From positions 1 to 51,032 of the forward strand of contig CAZCBN010000005.1 in the NCBI GenBank assembly GCA_964496975.1: a stretch of DNA of 51,032 nt, given 5' to 3'. Below, piece by piece: positions 33,012 through 41,782 of this stretch. Numbering within the stretch: position 1 is the stretch's first letter; every line of letters begins with the position of its first letter. Under the pieces are notes generated by a model that did not search any database, was not told the DNA's origin, and saw only the letters and a program-made list of their open reading frames with translations. The stretch is from CAZCBN01 sp964496975. Its GTDB lineage: Bacteria; Planctomycetota; Phycisphaerae; Phycisphaerales; UBA1924. Position numbers and translations under genes: made by a program.

Positions 33012-33533
33012 ATGCCGGGCGAGGGTGCCCCCCCACTGTTTCGGCCACCGCGGGATGTTGAGGTGATCGTTCGCGGGGTGATGTTCCACGGGGAACACGT
33101 GCTGTGGTGCCGGTCGCGCGAGCGGGGGCATTGCTACCTGCCGGGCGGGCATGTGGAGCCGGGGGAATCTGTCGCCGAGGCGCTGCGGCGGGAGATGCTG
33201 GAAGAGGCCGGTCTGGCGGTGGACGTCGGGGCGGTGCGGATGGTCGCGGAGCACCGGTACGAGCGCGGCGGGGCGTGGCACCACGAGTGGGTCGTGCACG
33301 TCGCGATGTCGGCGGGCGGTGTGTCGAAAGACGGCGGCACCCCCCCACCACCGGTCGAGAGCCGGGAGTCGGGTCTCGAGTTCGTCTGGGCGCGGCCGGG
33401 GGCGGTGGTGGATGTTCGCCCGGCGTGGGTGGCGGGTTGGTTGGCGGGCGTTTTGGCGGGTGCGGGCGGACGCGGTGGGGGTGGAGATGTGGGTTGGTGT
33501 TCGGAGGGGTGGGGGGCGTCAGGGCCGGCGTGA
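33012..33533 (+). CDS. NUDIX hydrolase
   Basis: 173 residues from ATG 33012 with GGAAGGA upstream. The Nudix box GGHVEPGESVAEALRREMLEEAGL-type sequence sits at about residues 43-66, with the catalytic REMLEE portion intact. Upstream strand VEVIVRGVMFHGEHVLWCR opens the fold. The family cleaves nucleoside diphosphates linked to another moiety (oxidised nucleotides, ADP-ribose, Ap4A); no substrate is indicated. Codons for VMFHGEHV overlap a parS-like palindrome. The last 30 residues are Gly-rich. It is divergent from parB across 136 bp. Confidence 0.9.
   Translation: MPGEGAPPLFRPPRDVEVIVRGVMFHGEHVLWCRSRERGHCYLPGGHVEPGESVAEALRREMLEEAGLAVDVGAVRMVAEHRYERGGAWHHEWVVHVAMSAGGVSKDGGTPPPPVESRESGLEFVWARPGAVVDVRPAWVAGWLAGVLAGAGGRGGGGDVGWCSEGWGASGPA
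33082..33097. promoter_or_regulatory. parS-like site 1
   Basis: TGTTCCACGGGGAACA, 15 of 16 bases of a perfect TGTTCCAC/GTGGAACA palindrome and close to the bacterial parS consensus TGTTNCACGTGAAACA. It lies inside the NUDIX gene, 207 bp from the parB start. Confidence 0.7.
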
Positions 33534-33629
33534 CCGGCAAAGACCGCCCGGGTCGGACGATCGTTGCCGGTTTCCACGGGTGGGGGAGGCGCGGCTCGAC
33601 GATACGCGGTGGGGAGCCCTGCGCGGCGA

Positions 33630-33645
33630 TGTTCCACGTGGAACA
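33630..33645. promoter_or_regulatory. parS site 2 (perfect palindrome)
   Basis: TGTTCCACGTGGAACA, extending to an 18-bp perfect palindrome at 33629-33646. It matches the conserved parS core with GTGG in place of GTGA. It overlaps the most likely ATG (33645) of the histidine-kinase gene. Confidence 0.85.
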
Positions 33646-34682
33646 TGCGCGCGGGGACCGGAGCCCGCCACGTGCGCGACGTCGAGGCCGACGCCCAGCG
33701 GCAGCACGACGTGATGTCTCTCCAGCGGCGGCTGGATGAGGTGCAGAATGCGCTGGGCGGGGTGCAGCGCGAGCTGGAGCAGTCGACGCACCTGGTGCGG
33801 CTGGGGCTGCTGGCGGCTTCGATTGCCCATGAGTTCAACAACCTGCTGACGCCGGTGCTTGGGTACTGCCGTGCGGCGCTGCGACGGCCCGGGGATGCGC
33901 CGCTGCAGCGGAAGGCTCTGGAGCAGGCCGCGCTCGGCGCGGAGCGGGCGACGGAGATCGCGACGACGATTCTGGAGCTGGCCCGCGGCGCGGCGGGGGG
34001 GGCGGCGGGGAGTGAGGTGCGCCCTGGGGTTGGGGCGGGCGTGTCGGGGGCCGGGCCTGGCGGGGGGGCGGCGCGGGAGCGGCCTTCGGCGCTGGTGGAG
34101 GCCTCGGCGCGGTCGGTGATGGATTCGATTGCGCCGACGCCGGGCGGGCCGTTTATGCGGTTGCATTGCCCGGCGACGCTGGCGGTGGCGATGACGCCGG
34201 CGGCGTTGCACCATGTGCTGCTGAACCTGATTTTGAATGCCAGGCAGGCGATTGCGCGCGGGGGCGGGACGGCGGTGGAGGTGCGCGCGACGTGGGTCGA
34301 GGGGAGCGGCGGCGAGCGTTCCACGGGGAACACGGACGACGCGACTCGGTGGGTGCGGATCTGCGTGGCGGACGATGGGCCGGGGATCGCGGACAGCGTG
34401 CGGGGACGGTTGTTTGAGCCGTTGGTTCGCGGGGCGGATGAGACGCCCGAGGGTGGGGGGGCGAAGCCGGAGCGGCATCGGGGGACGGGGCTTGGGCTGG
34501 CGCTCTGCCGTGAACTGGTGGAAGCGGCGGGGGGGTCCATCCGGGCGGCGACGCGGGCACCGCGCGGGACGGTGGTTGAGGTGTTGCTTCCTCACGCCGA
34601 CGCAGTCCCTGATTTAGGGCGTGCCGTGCCCCGCGAGGGTGGCGGTCGCGCGGCGGCGCGGGGCGTGCCTCGGGTAGCCTGA
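33645..34682 (+). CDS. Soluble sensor histidine kinase
   Basis: 345 residues from ATG 33645; ATG 33714 is an alternative start. There is no transmembrane segment. A short coiled coil (SLQRRLDEVQNALGGVQRELEQ) leads into the phospho-acceptor H box ASIAHEFNNLLTPVLGY (His near residue 61). The N box LLNLILNARQAI, G1 VADDGPGI and G2 RGTGLGLAL of the HATPase domain follow. A Gly/Ala-rich insertion lies between the H and N boxes. No sensor domain or partner response regulator is present, so input is unknown. Its start overlaps parS site 2 and its body contains site 3. The DciA-like gene begins 5 bp after its stop. Confidence 0.9.
   Translation: MRAGTGARHVRDVEADAQRQHDVMSLQRRLDEVQNALGGVQRELEQSTHLVRLGLLAASIAHEFNNLLTPVLGYCRAALRRPGDAPLQRKALEQAALGAERATEIATTILELARGAAGGAAGSEVRPGVGAGVSGAGPGGGAARERPSALVEASARSVMDSIAPTPGGPFMRLHCPATLAVAMTPAALHHVLLNLILNARQAIARGGGTAVEVRATWVEGSGGERSTGNTDDATRWVRICVADDGPGIADSVRGRLFEPLVRGADETPEGGGAKPERHRGTGLGLALCRELVEAAGGSIRAATRAPRGTVVEVLLPHADAVPDLGRAVPREGGGRAAARGVPRVA
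34317..34332. promoter_or_regulatory. parS-like site 3
   Basis: CGTTCCACGGGGAACA, two changes from the perfect palindrome of site 2, inside the histidine-kinase gene. The GTTCCACGGGGAACA core is identical to site 1. Confidence 0.6.
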
Positions 34683-34687
34683 GGGGG

Positions 34688-35035
34688 ATGCTGGGCGCGG
34701 AAGAGATCGAGCGGCTCCGCCGGTGGCGGGTGCGGCCGGATGGCGTGGAGGCCATCGGGTCTGCGGTGACGGCGCGCGCGGAGGCGGCGCGGGCGGCGAT
34801 GGAGGAGATGGCGGAGGGGTCGCGGGTGTTCGCGGAGGTGGTGCCGGCGGAGATCGCGCGGATCGCGGGCTTTGGCGGGTTTCGAGGCGGGCAGATGAAG
34901 ATGGTGGTGCGGAGCGCGGCGGCGCGGTACCGCGTGGAGGCGTGGGTGCGGTCGGGCGGGTTGGCGGCGCTGCGGGGCCGGCTTCGGGCGGTGGGGTCGG
35001 TGGTGGTGGTGGTGGGGCGCGGCGGGTCGGCGTGA
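34688..35035 (+). CDS. DUF721 / DciA-like protein
   Basis: 115 residues. A helical N-terminus (EEIERLRRWRVRP) precedes the segment IARIAGFGGFRGGQMKMVVRS with AAARYRVEAWV and the closing VVVVVG strand. This pattern resembles DUF721/DciA proteins (a G-x-L-x-V-x-V-x-S strand followed by a helix), which help load the replicative helicase in bacteria lacking DnaC. It lies 5 bp after the histidine-kinase stop, so it is probably co-transcribed. Convergent with the beta-helix array, 13 bp away. The family call is tentative; a profile search would decide. Confidence 0.5.
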   Translation: MLGAEEIERLRRWRVRPDGVEAIGSAVTARAEAARAAMEEMAEGSRVFAEVVPAEIARIAGFGGFRGGQMKMVVRSAAARYRVEAWVRSGGLAALRGRLRAVGSVVVVVGRGGSA

Positions 35036-35048
35036 GGCGCGCGGGGGT

Positions 35049-36617
35049 TTAGAAGGCGAAGTTGGCGAACGGGGTGTTGAGGTTGTTGAGGCCGCCGACG
35101 AGGTTGTTGGGGACGGCGTTGATGATGTCGACCTCGAGATGGTTGCGGACGCAGAGGTTGAAGGGGGCTTGCAGGACGATGCCGAAGCCGCTGGCGTTTT
35201 CGGCGGTGTGGTTGGAGTCGACGCGGTTTCCTGAGTTGACGACGACGATGCCGGAGGCGCCGTTGGCGCTGACGCGGTTGTTGACGATGGTGACGGCGAG
35301 GCCGGCCTCGATGCCGTTGAGGGTGTTGCCGCGGGCTTCGCAGGCGTCGACGGAGGCTTCGGCGACGAGGACGAAGCCGGAGAGGGCGTTGGCGTTTGCG
35401 GCGGACTGCGTGAAGGCGGAGCGGTCTGCGAAGAAGCCGGAGCCGGAGTTCGCGACGGCGCTGCAGCCGCGGACGACGGCGTCGAGGGCGATGGTGAAGC
35501 CGTCGCCGGCGTTGGCGGTTGCGACGCAGTTTTCGAGCGTGCAGGCCTGACCGATGGAGAAGCCCGGGGCGGCGGCGCCGCGGGTGGGCGCGGTGAGGCC
35601 CGTGACGGGGAGGTTGTCGCGCGGGCTGGTCGGGGTGCGGCGCTGCGCGACGAGGGCGCGGAGGGCCTGGGCATCGAGCGAGGCGGGGGAGAGGGGGAGC
35701 GCGGGCGCGAGCGCGGTCGTGGTGCGGGTGTTGCCGGTGTCTGTGGATGGAGCGGCGGCGGTGGGGGGGTTGGCGGGCTGAGCTGCATCGGGCGGCGTGA
35801 GCGCGGGCGGCGTAGGTGCGGGCGGTGTGAGGGCGAGGGGGCTTGCGCCGTTGGCGGCGGCGATGCAGTGGGTGAGGGTGGTGGTGGGGCCGGTGATGAA
35901 GCCGCTGTCGCCGTTGTTGTCGGCGGTGCAGTGGGTGATGGCGGCGTTTCCGGCGATGAGGAAGCCGGCGCCGGCGTTGTTGGTGGAGGTGGTGTTGCGG
36001 AGGGTTCCGCTGGTGAGCTGGACGCCGTCGGCGCCGGCGTTGGCGATGTTGCAGTCTTCGATGGTGGAGTTTTGGCCAGCGGCGATGCCGTTGAGGCCGG
36101 TGTTGCTGATGGTGACGCGTCGGACGACGGCGGAGGAGTTTGCGAGGGCGAGGGCGTTTTCGTTGGCGCTGTCGAGGAGGGTGAGGTCTTCGATGGTGAT
36201 GTCGGTGGCGGTTGCGGCGGCGAAGACGATGGAGCGGAGGGTGTCGCGCATGGTGCCGTTGCGGATGGTGATGCCCTGGCCGGCGGTGATGTTGATGAGG
36301 TTGTTGGCGATGCCGTCGCCGCTGAGGGTGAGGCCCGCGAGGTCCAGGGTGACGGCGCCGCTGTTGATGGCGATGCGGTGGTTGGCGGCGGTCGCGGTGA
36401 GGCTGGCGGCGAGGCGGTAGTGGCCCGGGGCGCTGATGGTGAAGGGGAGGGCGGTGATGAGCGTGGCCTGGGTGGGGGAGATAGGGCCGGCGGGGGGGGT
36501 CAGCGGGCGGGNNNNNNNNNNGGAGCCGGAGACGGCGCCGGGGTAGCGGGCTGCGGGGCCGGGGGCGCAGGGGGACGCGAGAAGAAGGCCGAGGGCGATG
36601 AGGTGAATCGGGCGCAT
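35049..36617 (-). CDS. Beta-helix array protein A (last gene of the array)
   Basis: About 522 residues with an assembly gap near residues 33-36. A signal peptide (LIALGLLLASPCAPG) precedes the family N-terminal motif LTPPAGPISPTQ and SAPGHYRLAASL. Right-handed beta-helix coils of 20-24 residues follow (NSTIEDCNIANAGADGVQL and similar). A unique Pro/Ala/Thr-rich insertion of about 90 residues (roughly 255-345) splits the helix. The C-terminus ends TPFANFAF, the array's PxAN motif. A 254-bp spacer separates it from gene B, so it may have its own promoter; GGAGA precedes the ATG. Predicted secreted carbohydrate-binding or surface protein; no catalytic residues recognised. Confidence 0.8.
   Translation of the reverse strand: MRPIHLIALGLLLASPCAPGPAARYPGAVSGSXXXXRPLTPPAGPISPTQATLITALPFTISAPGHYRLAASLTATAANHRIAINSGAVTLDLAGLTLSGDGIANNLINITAGQGITIRNGTMRDTLRSIVFAAATATDITIEDLTLLDSANENALALANSSAVVRRVTISNTGLNGIAAGQNSTIEDCNIANAGADGVQLTSGTLRNTTSTNNAGAGFLIAGNAAITHCTADNNGDSGFITGPTTTLTHCIAAANGASPLALTPPAPTPPALTPPDAAQPANPPTAAAPSTDTGNTRTTTALAPALPLSPASLDAQALRALVAQRRTPTSPRDNLPVTGLTAPTRGAAAPGFSIGQACTLENCVATANAGDGFTIALDAVVRGCSAVANSGSGFFADRSAFTQSAANANALSGFVLVAEASVDACEARGNTLNGIEAGLAVTIVNNRVSANGASGIVVVNSGNRVDSNHTAENASGFGIVLQAPFNLCVRNHLEVDIINAVPNNLVGGLNNLNTPFANFAF
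36512..36521. other. Assembly gap (10 N) inside gene A
   Basis: The frame on both sides agrees with ten missing bases, and the family motif resumes directly after it, so the true gap is 10 or another length equal to 1 modulo 3. Flanks are G-rich. Confidence 0.95.
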
Positions 36618-36770
36618 GCGGTCTCCGTGGGCGGGGTGAGGGCTTGGGGAGAGATCGGGCGGAACGGCCTGGACATGCGGGGATGAAGGGCGACGCGGGG
36701 CGGGAGTGGGGGGGTTGTGAAGTCTGGGGAGAGGAGTGGGGCTGCGCTGGCGGACAAACCGGGCGGGGCG

Positions 36771-36783
36771 GGGGGGGGGGGGG
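36771..36783 (+). repeat. Poly-G tract, 13 bases
   Basis: Uninterrupted run of 13 G between genes A and B, in the presumed upstream region of A. A long homopolymer can vary in length by slippage or be a sequencing artefact. Confidence 0.8.
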
Positions 36784-36871
36784 CGTCGGCTCGGCCCGTC
36801 GGCGGGGTTCGCTTGGGGCGGGGGCCGCGGGTGGGGCGGGAGGGTCGCGGGTGGGATGTTGCGGCGGGGCG

Positions 36872-37819
36872 TCAGTTGTTGATGTTGGCGAAGGGGTTTG
36901 TGGCGGTGTTGATATTGGAGGGGGTGACGGCGGGGCCGAAGACGTGGTTTGTGCCTCGGAAGTTGACTGAACCGCCGAAGACGTTTCGAACGACGACGTG
37001 GTTGGCGCCTTCGCAGTCAATGGCGCGGACGCCCGGGGTGGGGGCGATGAAGACGTTGTCGATAAGGGTGCAGCGGTCGCCGTAGACGGCGACGGCGGAG
37101 GCGGTGAGGCCGGTGGGTGCGGCGATGCCGGCGACGTGGTTGCGTGTGGCGGTGGATGCGTTGACGAGGTAGAGGCCGATGCCGATGGTGTCTTCGATGC
37201 GGCAGTTGGTGACGAGGGCGCCGGCCTGGACGAAGATGCCGCCGGTGTCCTGGAAGGCATCGATGGAGCCGTTGTTGCGGAGGGTACATTCGTCGATGCG
37301 GATGGCGGGGGTGGTGCCGTCGGCGATGTTGGTGGTAAAGCGGATGGCGAAGTTGCGAGCGCGTTCGACGACGAGATGCTCGATCTCGCCGCTGGCGAGG
37401 AGGCCTTCGACGCCGCTGGCGGTGCCGGTGATGATGCCGTTCCGGATGACGATGTTGTTGGCGGGCTTGGAGTCGAGGCGTTGAATGAAGATGCCGTCGC
37501 CGGTGGCGGAGGCGACGCCGGGGCCGATGATGGAGAAGCCGTTGAGGTCGAGGGTGACGTTGTCGGCGGCGATGAGAACGCCGCCGCGGGGGTTGGCGAC
37601 GGTGAGTTTGTCCGCGAGGAAGTAGCTGCCGGACTTGACGATGACGTGGTGGTAGGTGGCGTTTCCGGGGGCGGTGGTGTCGTTCAGTGGGAGGCGTGGC
37701 TCGATGTCGGCGAGGGGTGTTGGGGTGGGGGCGATGGGGCCGGCGGGGGGATCGAGCGGGCCGGCGAGGGCGAGGGCGGGGGCGGCGAGGAGCAGGGCGG
37801 CGAGGGGGTGGACTCGCAT
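36872..37819 (-). CDS. Beta-helix array protein B
   Basis: 315 residues from ATG 37819, preceded by AGGAAGGA. A signal peptide (LAALLLAAPALALAG) is followed by PLDPPAGPIAPTPTPLAD and IEPRLPLND. The body is a shorter and less regular beta helix than its neighbours (GGVLIAADNVTLDLNGFSI, NNIVIRNGIITG, LVTNCRIEDTIGIGLYL), and ends NPFANINN. It lacks the Cys-x-Ala coil repeats of C-I, so it is a divergent branch of the family. Predicted secreted; function unknown. It lies 47 bp downstream of gene C. Confidence 0.82.
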   Translation of the reverse strand: MRVHPLAALLLAAPALALAGPLDPPAGPIAPTPTPLADIEPRLPLNDTTAPGNATYHHVIVKSGSYFLADKLTVANPRGGVLIAADNVTLDLNGFSIIGPGVASATGDGIFIQRLDSKPANNIVIRNGIITGTASGVEGLLASGEIEHLVVERARNFAIRFTTNIADGTTPAIRIDECTLRNNGSIDAFQDTGGIFVQAGALVTNCRIEDTIGIGLYLVNASTATRNHVAGIAAPTGLTASAVAVYGDRCTLIDNVFIAPTPGVRAIDCEGANHVVVRNVFGGSVNFRGTNHVFGPAVTPSNINTATNPFANINN

Positions 37820-37866
37820 GGTGTTCCTTCCTGTGGCTGAACCTGGGTGGGTTGGCGCGCGGGAGC

Positions 37867-39111
37867 TTAATACGTGAAGTTGGCGTTGGGGTCGGCGAGG
37901 CCGGGGGCGGTGCCGCCGGAGTTGCCGGTGACGGCGCCGGCGGTCGTGGCGTTGAGGACCAGGATGACGTTGCCGGAGACGACATCCCAGTTGATTGTGT
38001 TGCCGGAGCAGGTGTTTCTGACGATGACGTTGCCCGTGCTGTTCACGTCGATGCCGCGGTCGTTGTCCGTGCAGTTGTTTCCCTCGATGCGGTTGTCGGT
38101 GGATGTCACGACGATACCGGCGCCGTCGCCGGCGCCTGCGCCGTTGCTGTCGCACACGTTGCCGATGACCGAGCAGTCGGCCGGAACCTGGATGCCGTTA
38201 CCGGAGTTGTCGGCTGCGACGGATCGCTCGATGCGCGAGCTGTTGCCAACGGCAAACCCGACTCCGCTGTTGCTGTCGGCGGCGCAGTCGACAACCACGG
38301 TGGACGCGCCTAGGGAAAAGCCGCCCGCGTTGTTGCTGAGCGCGGAGCAACCGCGCAGGGCGCCTGCGACACCGAGGCTGTAGCCGAACCCGCGGTTGTT
38401 GCGGGCGGTGCAGCCGGTGAAGGTGCTGCCCGAGCCGCTGGCGAAGCCGCCGGCACCGTTGTTCGTCGCGGAGCATGCGTCGACGACCGCGTTGGCGCCG
38501 AAGGAGAAGCCGGTCCCCGTATTCGCGGCGGCCAGACAACCACGTGCGACGCCGTTCGAGGTGGCCGCGATGCCGATGCCGCAGGAGGTGGCGGAGCATC
38601 GCTCGATGAGCGCGGTGTTCCCGGTGAAGATACCCCCGCCAACGCATGAGGCGGCGCGGACGTTGGTGATGTGGTGGTTGGTACCGTTCCCGAGGTTGAT
38701 GCCGTCGACACTCCATCCCGTGAGTGAGCCGTTGTGGATGCGGATGTTGTCGCGGAATCCCCCGGTGGTGGCGATGCCGATGAGCGAGTTGGGTACGCCG
38801 GCGACCCGGAAGCCGTTGAGGTCGATGGTGACGTGGGAGGCGGCGATCTCGATGCCGATCTTGTTGGCCTCACCCGTGATGTTTGCGGGGAGGTAGTACG
38901 AGCCGGGCTGGGTGATCTTGAAGACGCTCGGCGAATCATCGGTGTCGCCCGGGGTGTTGGCCGCGTTGATGGCGGTGCGCGGCTCGACCTCGGCGAGGGG
39001 TTTTTGCGTTGGGGCGACGGGGCCCGCGGGCGGGTTCAGCGGGCCGGCCAGGGCGGGGGATGTGACGAGGACGAGGGGGAGGACGAGGGCGGCGACGGGT
39101 GGCTTACGCAT
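37867..39111 (-). CDS. Beta-helix array protein C
   Basis: 414 residues. Signal peptide (AALVLPLVLVTSPALAG), then PLNPPAGPVAPTQKPLAEVE, NTPGDTDDSPSVFKITQPGS and IDLNGF. The core holds about nine coils of roughly 23 residues, each with the pattern C-x-A-x-x-N-x-G-x-G-F (GCLAAANTGTGFSFG, ACSATNNGAGGFASG, GCSALSNNAGGFSLG). It closes with NRIEGNNCTDNDRGIDV, NTCSGNTINWDVVSGN and DPNANFTY. Predicted secreted right-handed beta helix (pectate-lyase-like superfold) without a recognisable active site. 112 bp separate it from D. Confidence 0.86.
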   Translation of the reverse strand: MRKPPVAALVLPLVLVTSPALAGPLNPPAGPVAPTQKPLAEVEPRTAINAANTPGDTDDSPSVFKITQPGSYYLPANITGEANKIGIEIAASHVTIDLNGFRVAGVPNSLIGIATTGGFRDNIRIHNGSLTGWSVDGINLGNGTNHHITNVRAASCVGGGIFTGNTALIERCSATSCGIGIAATSNGVARGCLAAANTGTGFSFGANAVVDACSATNNGAGGFASGSGSTFTGCTARNNRGFGYSLGVAGALRGCSALSNNAGGFSLGASTVVVDCAADSNSGVGFAVGNSSRIERSVAADNSGNGIQVPADCSVIGNVCDSNGAGAGDGAGIVVTSTDNRIEGNNCTDNDRGIDVNSTGNVIVRNTCSGNTINWDVVSGNVILVLNATTAGAVTGNSGGTAPGLADPNANFTY

Positions 39112-39223
39112 CGGTGGTCTCGCGTGTTTCTGGTGATGGCGTTGGCGTCTTGCCTAAGTGTGTGGCTCTGGTGATCTTGCTGGGCGCGGGTGGGGCGCGG
39201 CTGGGGGTTTCGGTTGCGGAGGA

Positions 39224-40480
39224 TCAGTGCGCGAAGTTCGCGAAGGGGTCGGTGGAGGTGAGGTTGCTTGGGGCGAAGTCGCCGCTGACGCCGCTTGCGC
39301 TGGAGGCGGTGATGTTGACGATCGGGCCAAAGCGGTTGCCGGCGATGATCTCGTAGTTGACGGTGTTGCTCGCGCAGGAGTTGGCGATGATGAGGTTGCC
39401 GCCGGAGGTGACGTTGATGCCGATGTCGTTGTCGGTGCAGTTGTTTCGCTCGATGCGGCAGTCGGGGGACCCGGTGAAGATGCCCGCGGAGATGGTGGCG
39501 CCGGTGCCGTTGCCGTCGCACGTGTTGTCGTGGATGTAACAGTCGCTGAGAGCGCGGATGCCGCTGCCGCCGTTGGCGGCGGCGGTGCAGAAGGCGATGG
39601 TGGAGCCCGCGCCGAGCACGAAGCCTTCGACGAGGTTTTCTCCGGCCGAGCAGTTGGTGACGGCGCTGTTTGTCCCGACGAGGACGCCGGTGGTGGCGTT
39701 GCCGAAGGCGGAGCAGTTGGTGACGGTGGCGAGGGCGGAGATGGAGAAGCCCGCGGCGGTGTTGTTGTTGGACGAGCAGGCGTTGACGGTGACGCTGATG
39801 CCTCCCTCGAAGCCGTCGCTGCCGTTTTCGTTGGCCGTGCACGCCTCGATGACGCCGAAGCTGCTCAAGTCGAACCCGTCGTCTCCGTTGGAGGAGGCGG
39901 CGCAGGCCCTGACGATGGCGCCCGTTCCGAGGCGGAAGCCGTCGAGGCCGCTGGTGGATGCGGAGCAGCGCTCGATGATGGCAGACGCGCCTGTGCAGAT
40001 GCCGTCACCGCCGCTGCCGACGACACGGATGTCGGTGAGGTTGGCCGAGGTGACGAAGACGAGCTCGATGGCGTTTCCGGGCCAGTCGGTGACGGTTCCG
40101 TTGTGGACGCGGATGTTGCTCTGGCTTGTGATGCCGGTGGTGATGGCTTCGGCGGCGCCGGGGACGCCCCGGAGGGTGAAGCCGTTGAGGTCGATGGTGA
40201 CGTTGGAGGCGACGACCTCGACGCCGATGCGGCCGGCGATGCCGGTGACGTTTCCGGCGAGGTAGTAGGAGCCGGGCTGGGTGATGCGGAAGCGGCTCGG
40301 GGAGCTGTCGTTGTCGCCTGGGGTGTTCGCGTCGTTGATGGCGACGCGGGGCTCCACCTCGGCGAGGGGTTTTTGCGTCGGCGTGACGAGGCCCGCGGGC
40401 GGGTTCAGCGGGCCGGCGAGGGCGGCGGGGGACCCCAGCGCGGCGACGATGACGGCGGCGGTCAGACGACAGTAACGCAT
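39224..40480 (-). CDS. Beta-helix array protein D
   Basis: 418 residues; AAGGAG precedes the ATG. Signal peptide (LTAAVIVAALGSPAALAG), the PLNPPAGLVTPTQKPLAEVE motif, then TQPGSYYLAGNVTG. The core has about nine Cys-containing coils (ERCSASTSGLDGFRLG, NACSSNNNTAAGFSIS, NCSAFGNATTGVLVG). The closing segment CRIERNNCTDNDIGINV leads to a VNYEIIAGN strand and the end STDPFANFAH. Same family as C and E; DNA of the N-terminal 90 codons is closely similar to E. Predicted secreted, function unknown. Confidence 0.86.
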   Translation of the reverse strand: MRYCRLTAAVIVAALGSPAALAGPLNPPAGLVTPTQKPLAEVEPRVAINDANTPGDNDSSPSRFRITQPGSYYLAGNVTGIAGRIGVEVVASNVTIDLNGFTLRGVPGAAEAITTGITSQSNIRVHNGTVTDWPGNAIELVFVTSANLTDIRVVGSGGDGICTGASAIIERCSASTSGLDGFRLGTGAIVRACAASSNGDDGFDLSSFGVIEACTANENGSDGFEGGISVTVNACSSNNNTAAGFSISALATVTNCSAFGNATTGVLVGTNSAVTNCSAGENLVEGFVLGAGSTIAFCTAAANGGSGIRALSDCYIHDNTCDGNGTGATISAGIFTGSPDCRIERNNCTDNDIGINVTSGGNLIIANSCASNTVNYEIIAGNRFGPIVNITASSASGVSGDFAPSNLTSTDPFANFAH

Positions 40481-40507
40481 CCCAATGCTCCTTGATCGTG
40501 CGTGCGC

Positions 40508-41755
40508 TCAGTACGAGAAGTTCGCGTTGGGGTCGGTGTTGCCGAGGGAACCGGAGTACGTCATGCCGTTGTTGATGGCGGCGGCGTTGGTGGCGGCGCT
40601 GACGATGGGCGCGGTGGCGTTGCCGGCGGCGATGCTCCAGTTGGTGGTGTTGCCGGAGCAGGTGTTGCGGATGATGAAGTTTCCGGCGGATGTGATTTCG
40701 ATGCCGCGGTCGTTGTCGGTGCAGGCGTTGGCCTCGATGCGGTTGTCGCTGGAGGTCGCGAAGATGCCGGCGCCGTCGTTGGTGCCGTTGCTGTCGCAGG
40801 TGTTTGCGATGATGGAGCAGTCGGCGGAGACCTGGATGCCGTTGGAGGCGTTGTTGCCCGACACGCAACGCTCGATGCGACCTCCTGCGGCGAGCGTGAA
40901 GCCGCTCGCGCCGTTGCTGTGTGCAGCGGAGTTGACAACGGCGCAGTTCGATCCGAGGGAGAATCCGGAGGCTGTGTTCGAGTAGGCGGAGCATTCGGCA
41001 AGCGCCGTGGCCGTTCCGGGAGCGAAGCCGTTGCCGCCGTTGTCCCGTGCGGAGCAACTGGTGAAGGAACTTCCGAAGCCGGCGGTGAATCCACCGAGGG
41101 CGTTGTCGTTCGCGGCGCAGCCTTCGATGACGGCGTTGGCTGCGAACTGGAAGCCGAAGCCTGCGTTGCCGACGCCGGAGCAGCCGCGGGCGACGGCGCC
41201 GACGGAGGCGGTGAAGCCGACGCCCGACGAAGAGACGGAGCAGCGTTCAAAGACCGCGGCGGTGCCGAGGGCGATGCCGGTGCCCGCGCAGGACGAGACG
41301 CGGATATCGGAGACGAGGTGGTTGGAGCCGCCGCCGAGGTCGATGCCGTGGCCGCCCCATGCGGAGATGGAGCCGTTGTGAATGCGGATGTTGTTGCGGT
41401 TAGATACGTCGACGCTGATGGCGTCGACGGTGCCTGGGACGCCGGTGAGCGAGAAGCCGTTGAGGTCGATGGTGACGTTGGAGGCGGCGATCTCGATGGC
41501 GGTGCGTGCGGAGACGCCGGTGATGTTGCCGGTGAGGTAGTACGAGCCAGGCTGTGTGATCTTGAACTGGCTTGGACTGGCGTCGTTGTCTCCGGGCGTG
41601 TTGGACGCGTTGATGGCGACGCGCGGCTCGACCTCGGCGAGGGGCTTTTGGGTTGGGATCACGGCGCCGGCGGGGGGATCGAGCGGGCCGGCGAGGGCGG
41701 TGGAAGCCCCAAGGACGGTGATCATGACGGCTTTGGTCGGGCTCCAGAAACGCAT
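40508..41755 (-). CDS. Beta-helix array protein E
   Basis: 415 residues; GGAGGAG precedes the ATG and the gene lies 27 bp from its upstream neighbour F. Signal peptide (AVMITVLGASTALAG), PLDPPAGAVIPTQKPLAEVE, SQFKITQPGSYYLTGNITGV. The core coils include RGCSGVGNAGFGFQFA, SCSARDNGGNGFAPG and ECSAYSNTASGFSLG. It closes with NRIEANACTDNDRGIEI, NTCSGNTTNWSIAAGN and TDPNANFSY. Very similar to C and H in both ends; the coil region differs. Predicted secreted. Confidence 0.86.
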   Translation of the reverse strand: MRFWSPTKAVMITVLGASTALAGPLDPPAGAVIPTQKPLAEVEPRVAINASNTPGDNDASPSQFKITQPGSYYLTGNITGVSARTAIEIAASNVTIDLNGFSLTGVPGTVDAISVDVSNRNNIRIHNGSISAWGGHGIDLGGGSNHLVSDIRVSSCAGTGIALGTAAVFERCSVSSSGVGFTASVGAVARGCSGVGNAGFGFQFAANAVIEGCAANDNALGGFTAGFGSSFTSCSARDNGGNGFAPGTATALAECSAYSNTASGFSLGSNCAVVNSAAHSNGASGFTLAAGGRIERCVSGNNASNGIQVSADCSIIANTCDSNGTNDGAGIFATSSDNRIEANACTDNDRGIEITSAGNFIIRNTCSGNTTNWSIAAGNATAPIVSAATNAAAINNGMTYSGSLGNTDPNANFSY

Positions 41756-41782
41756 GCGGATGCTCCTCCATCGTGCAGGTGT

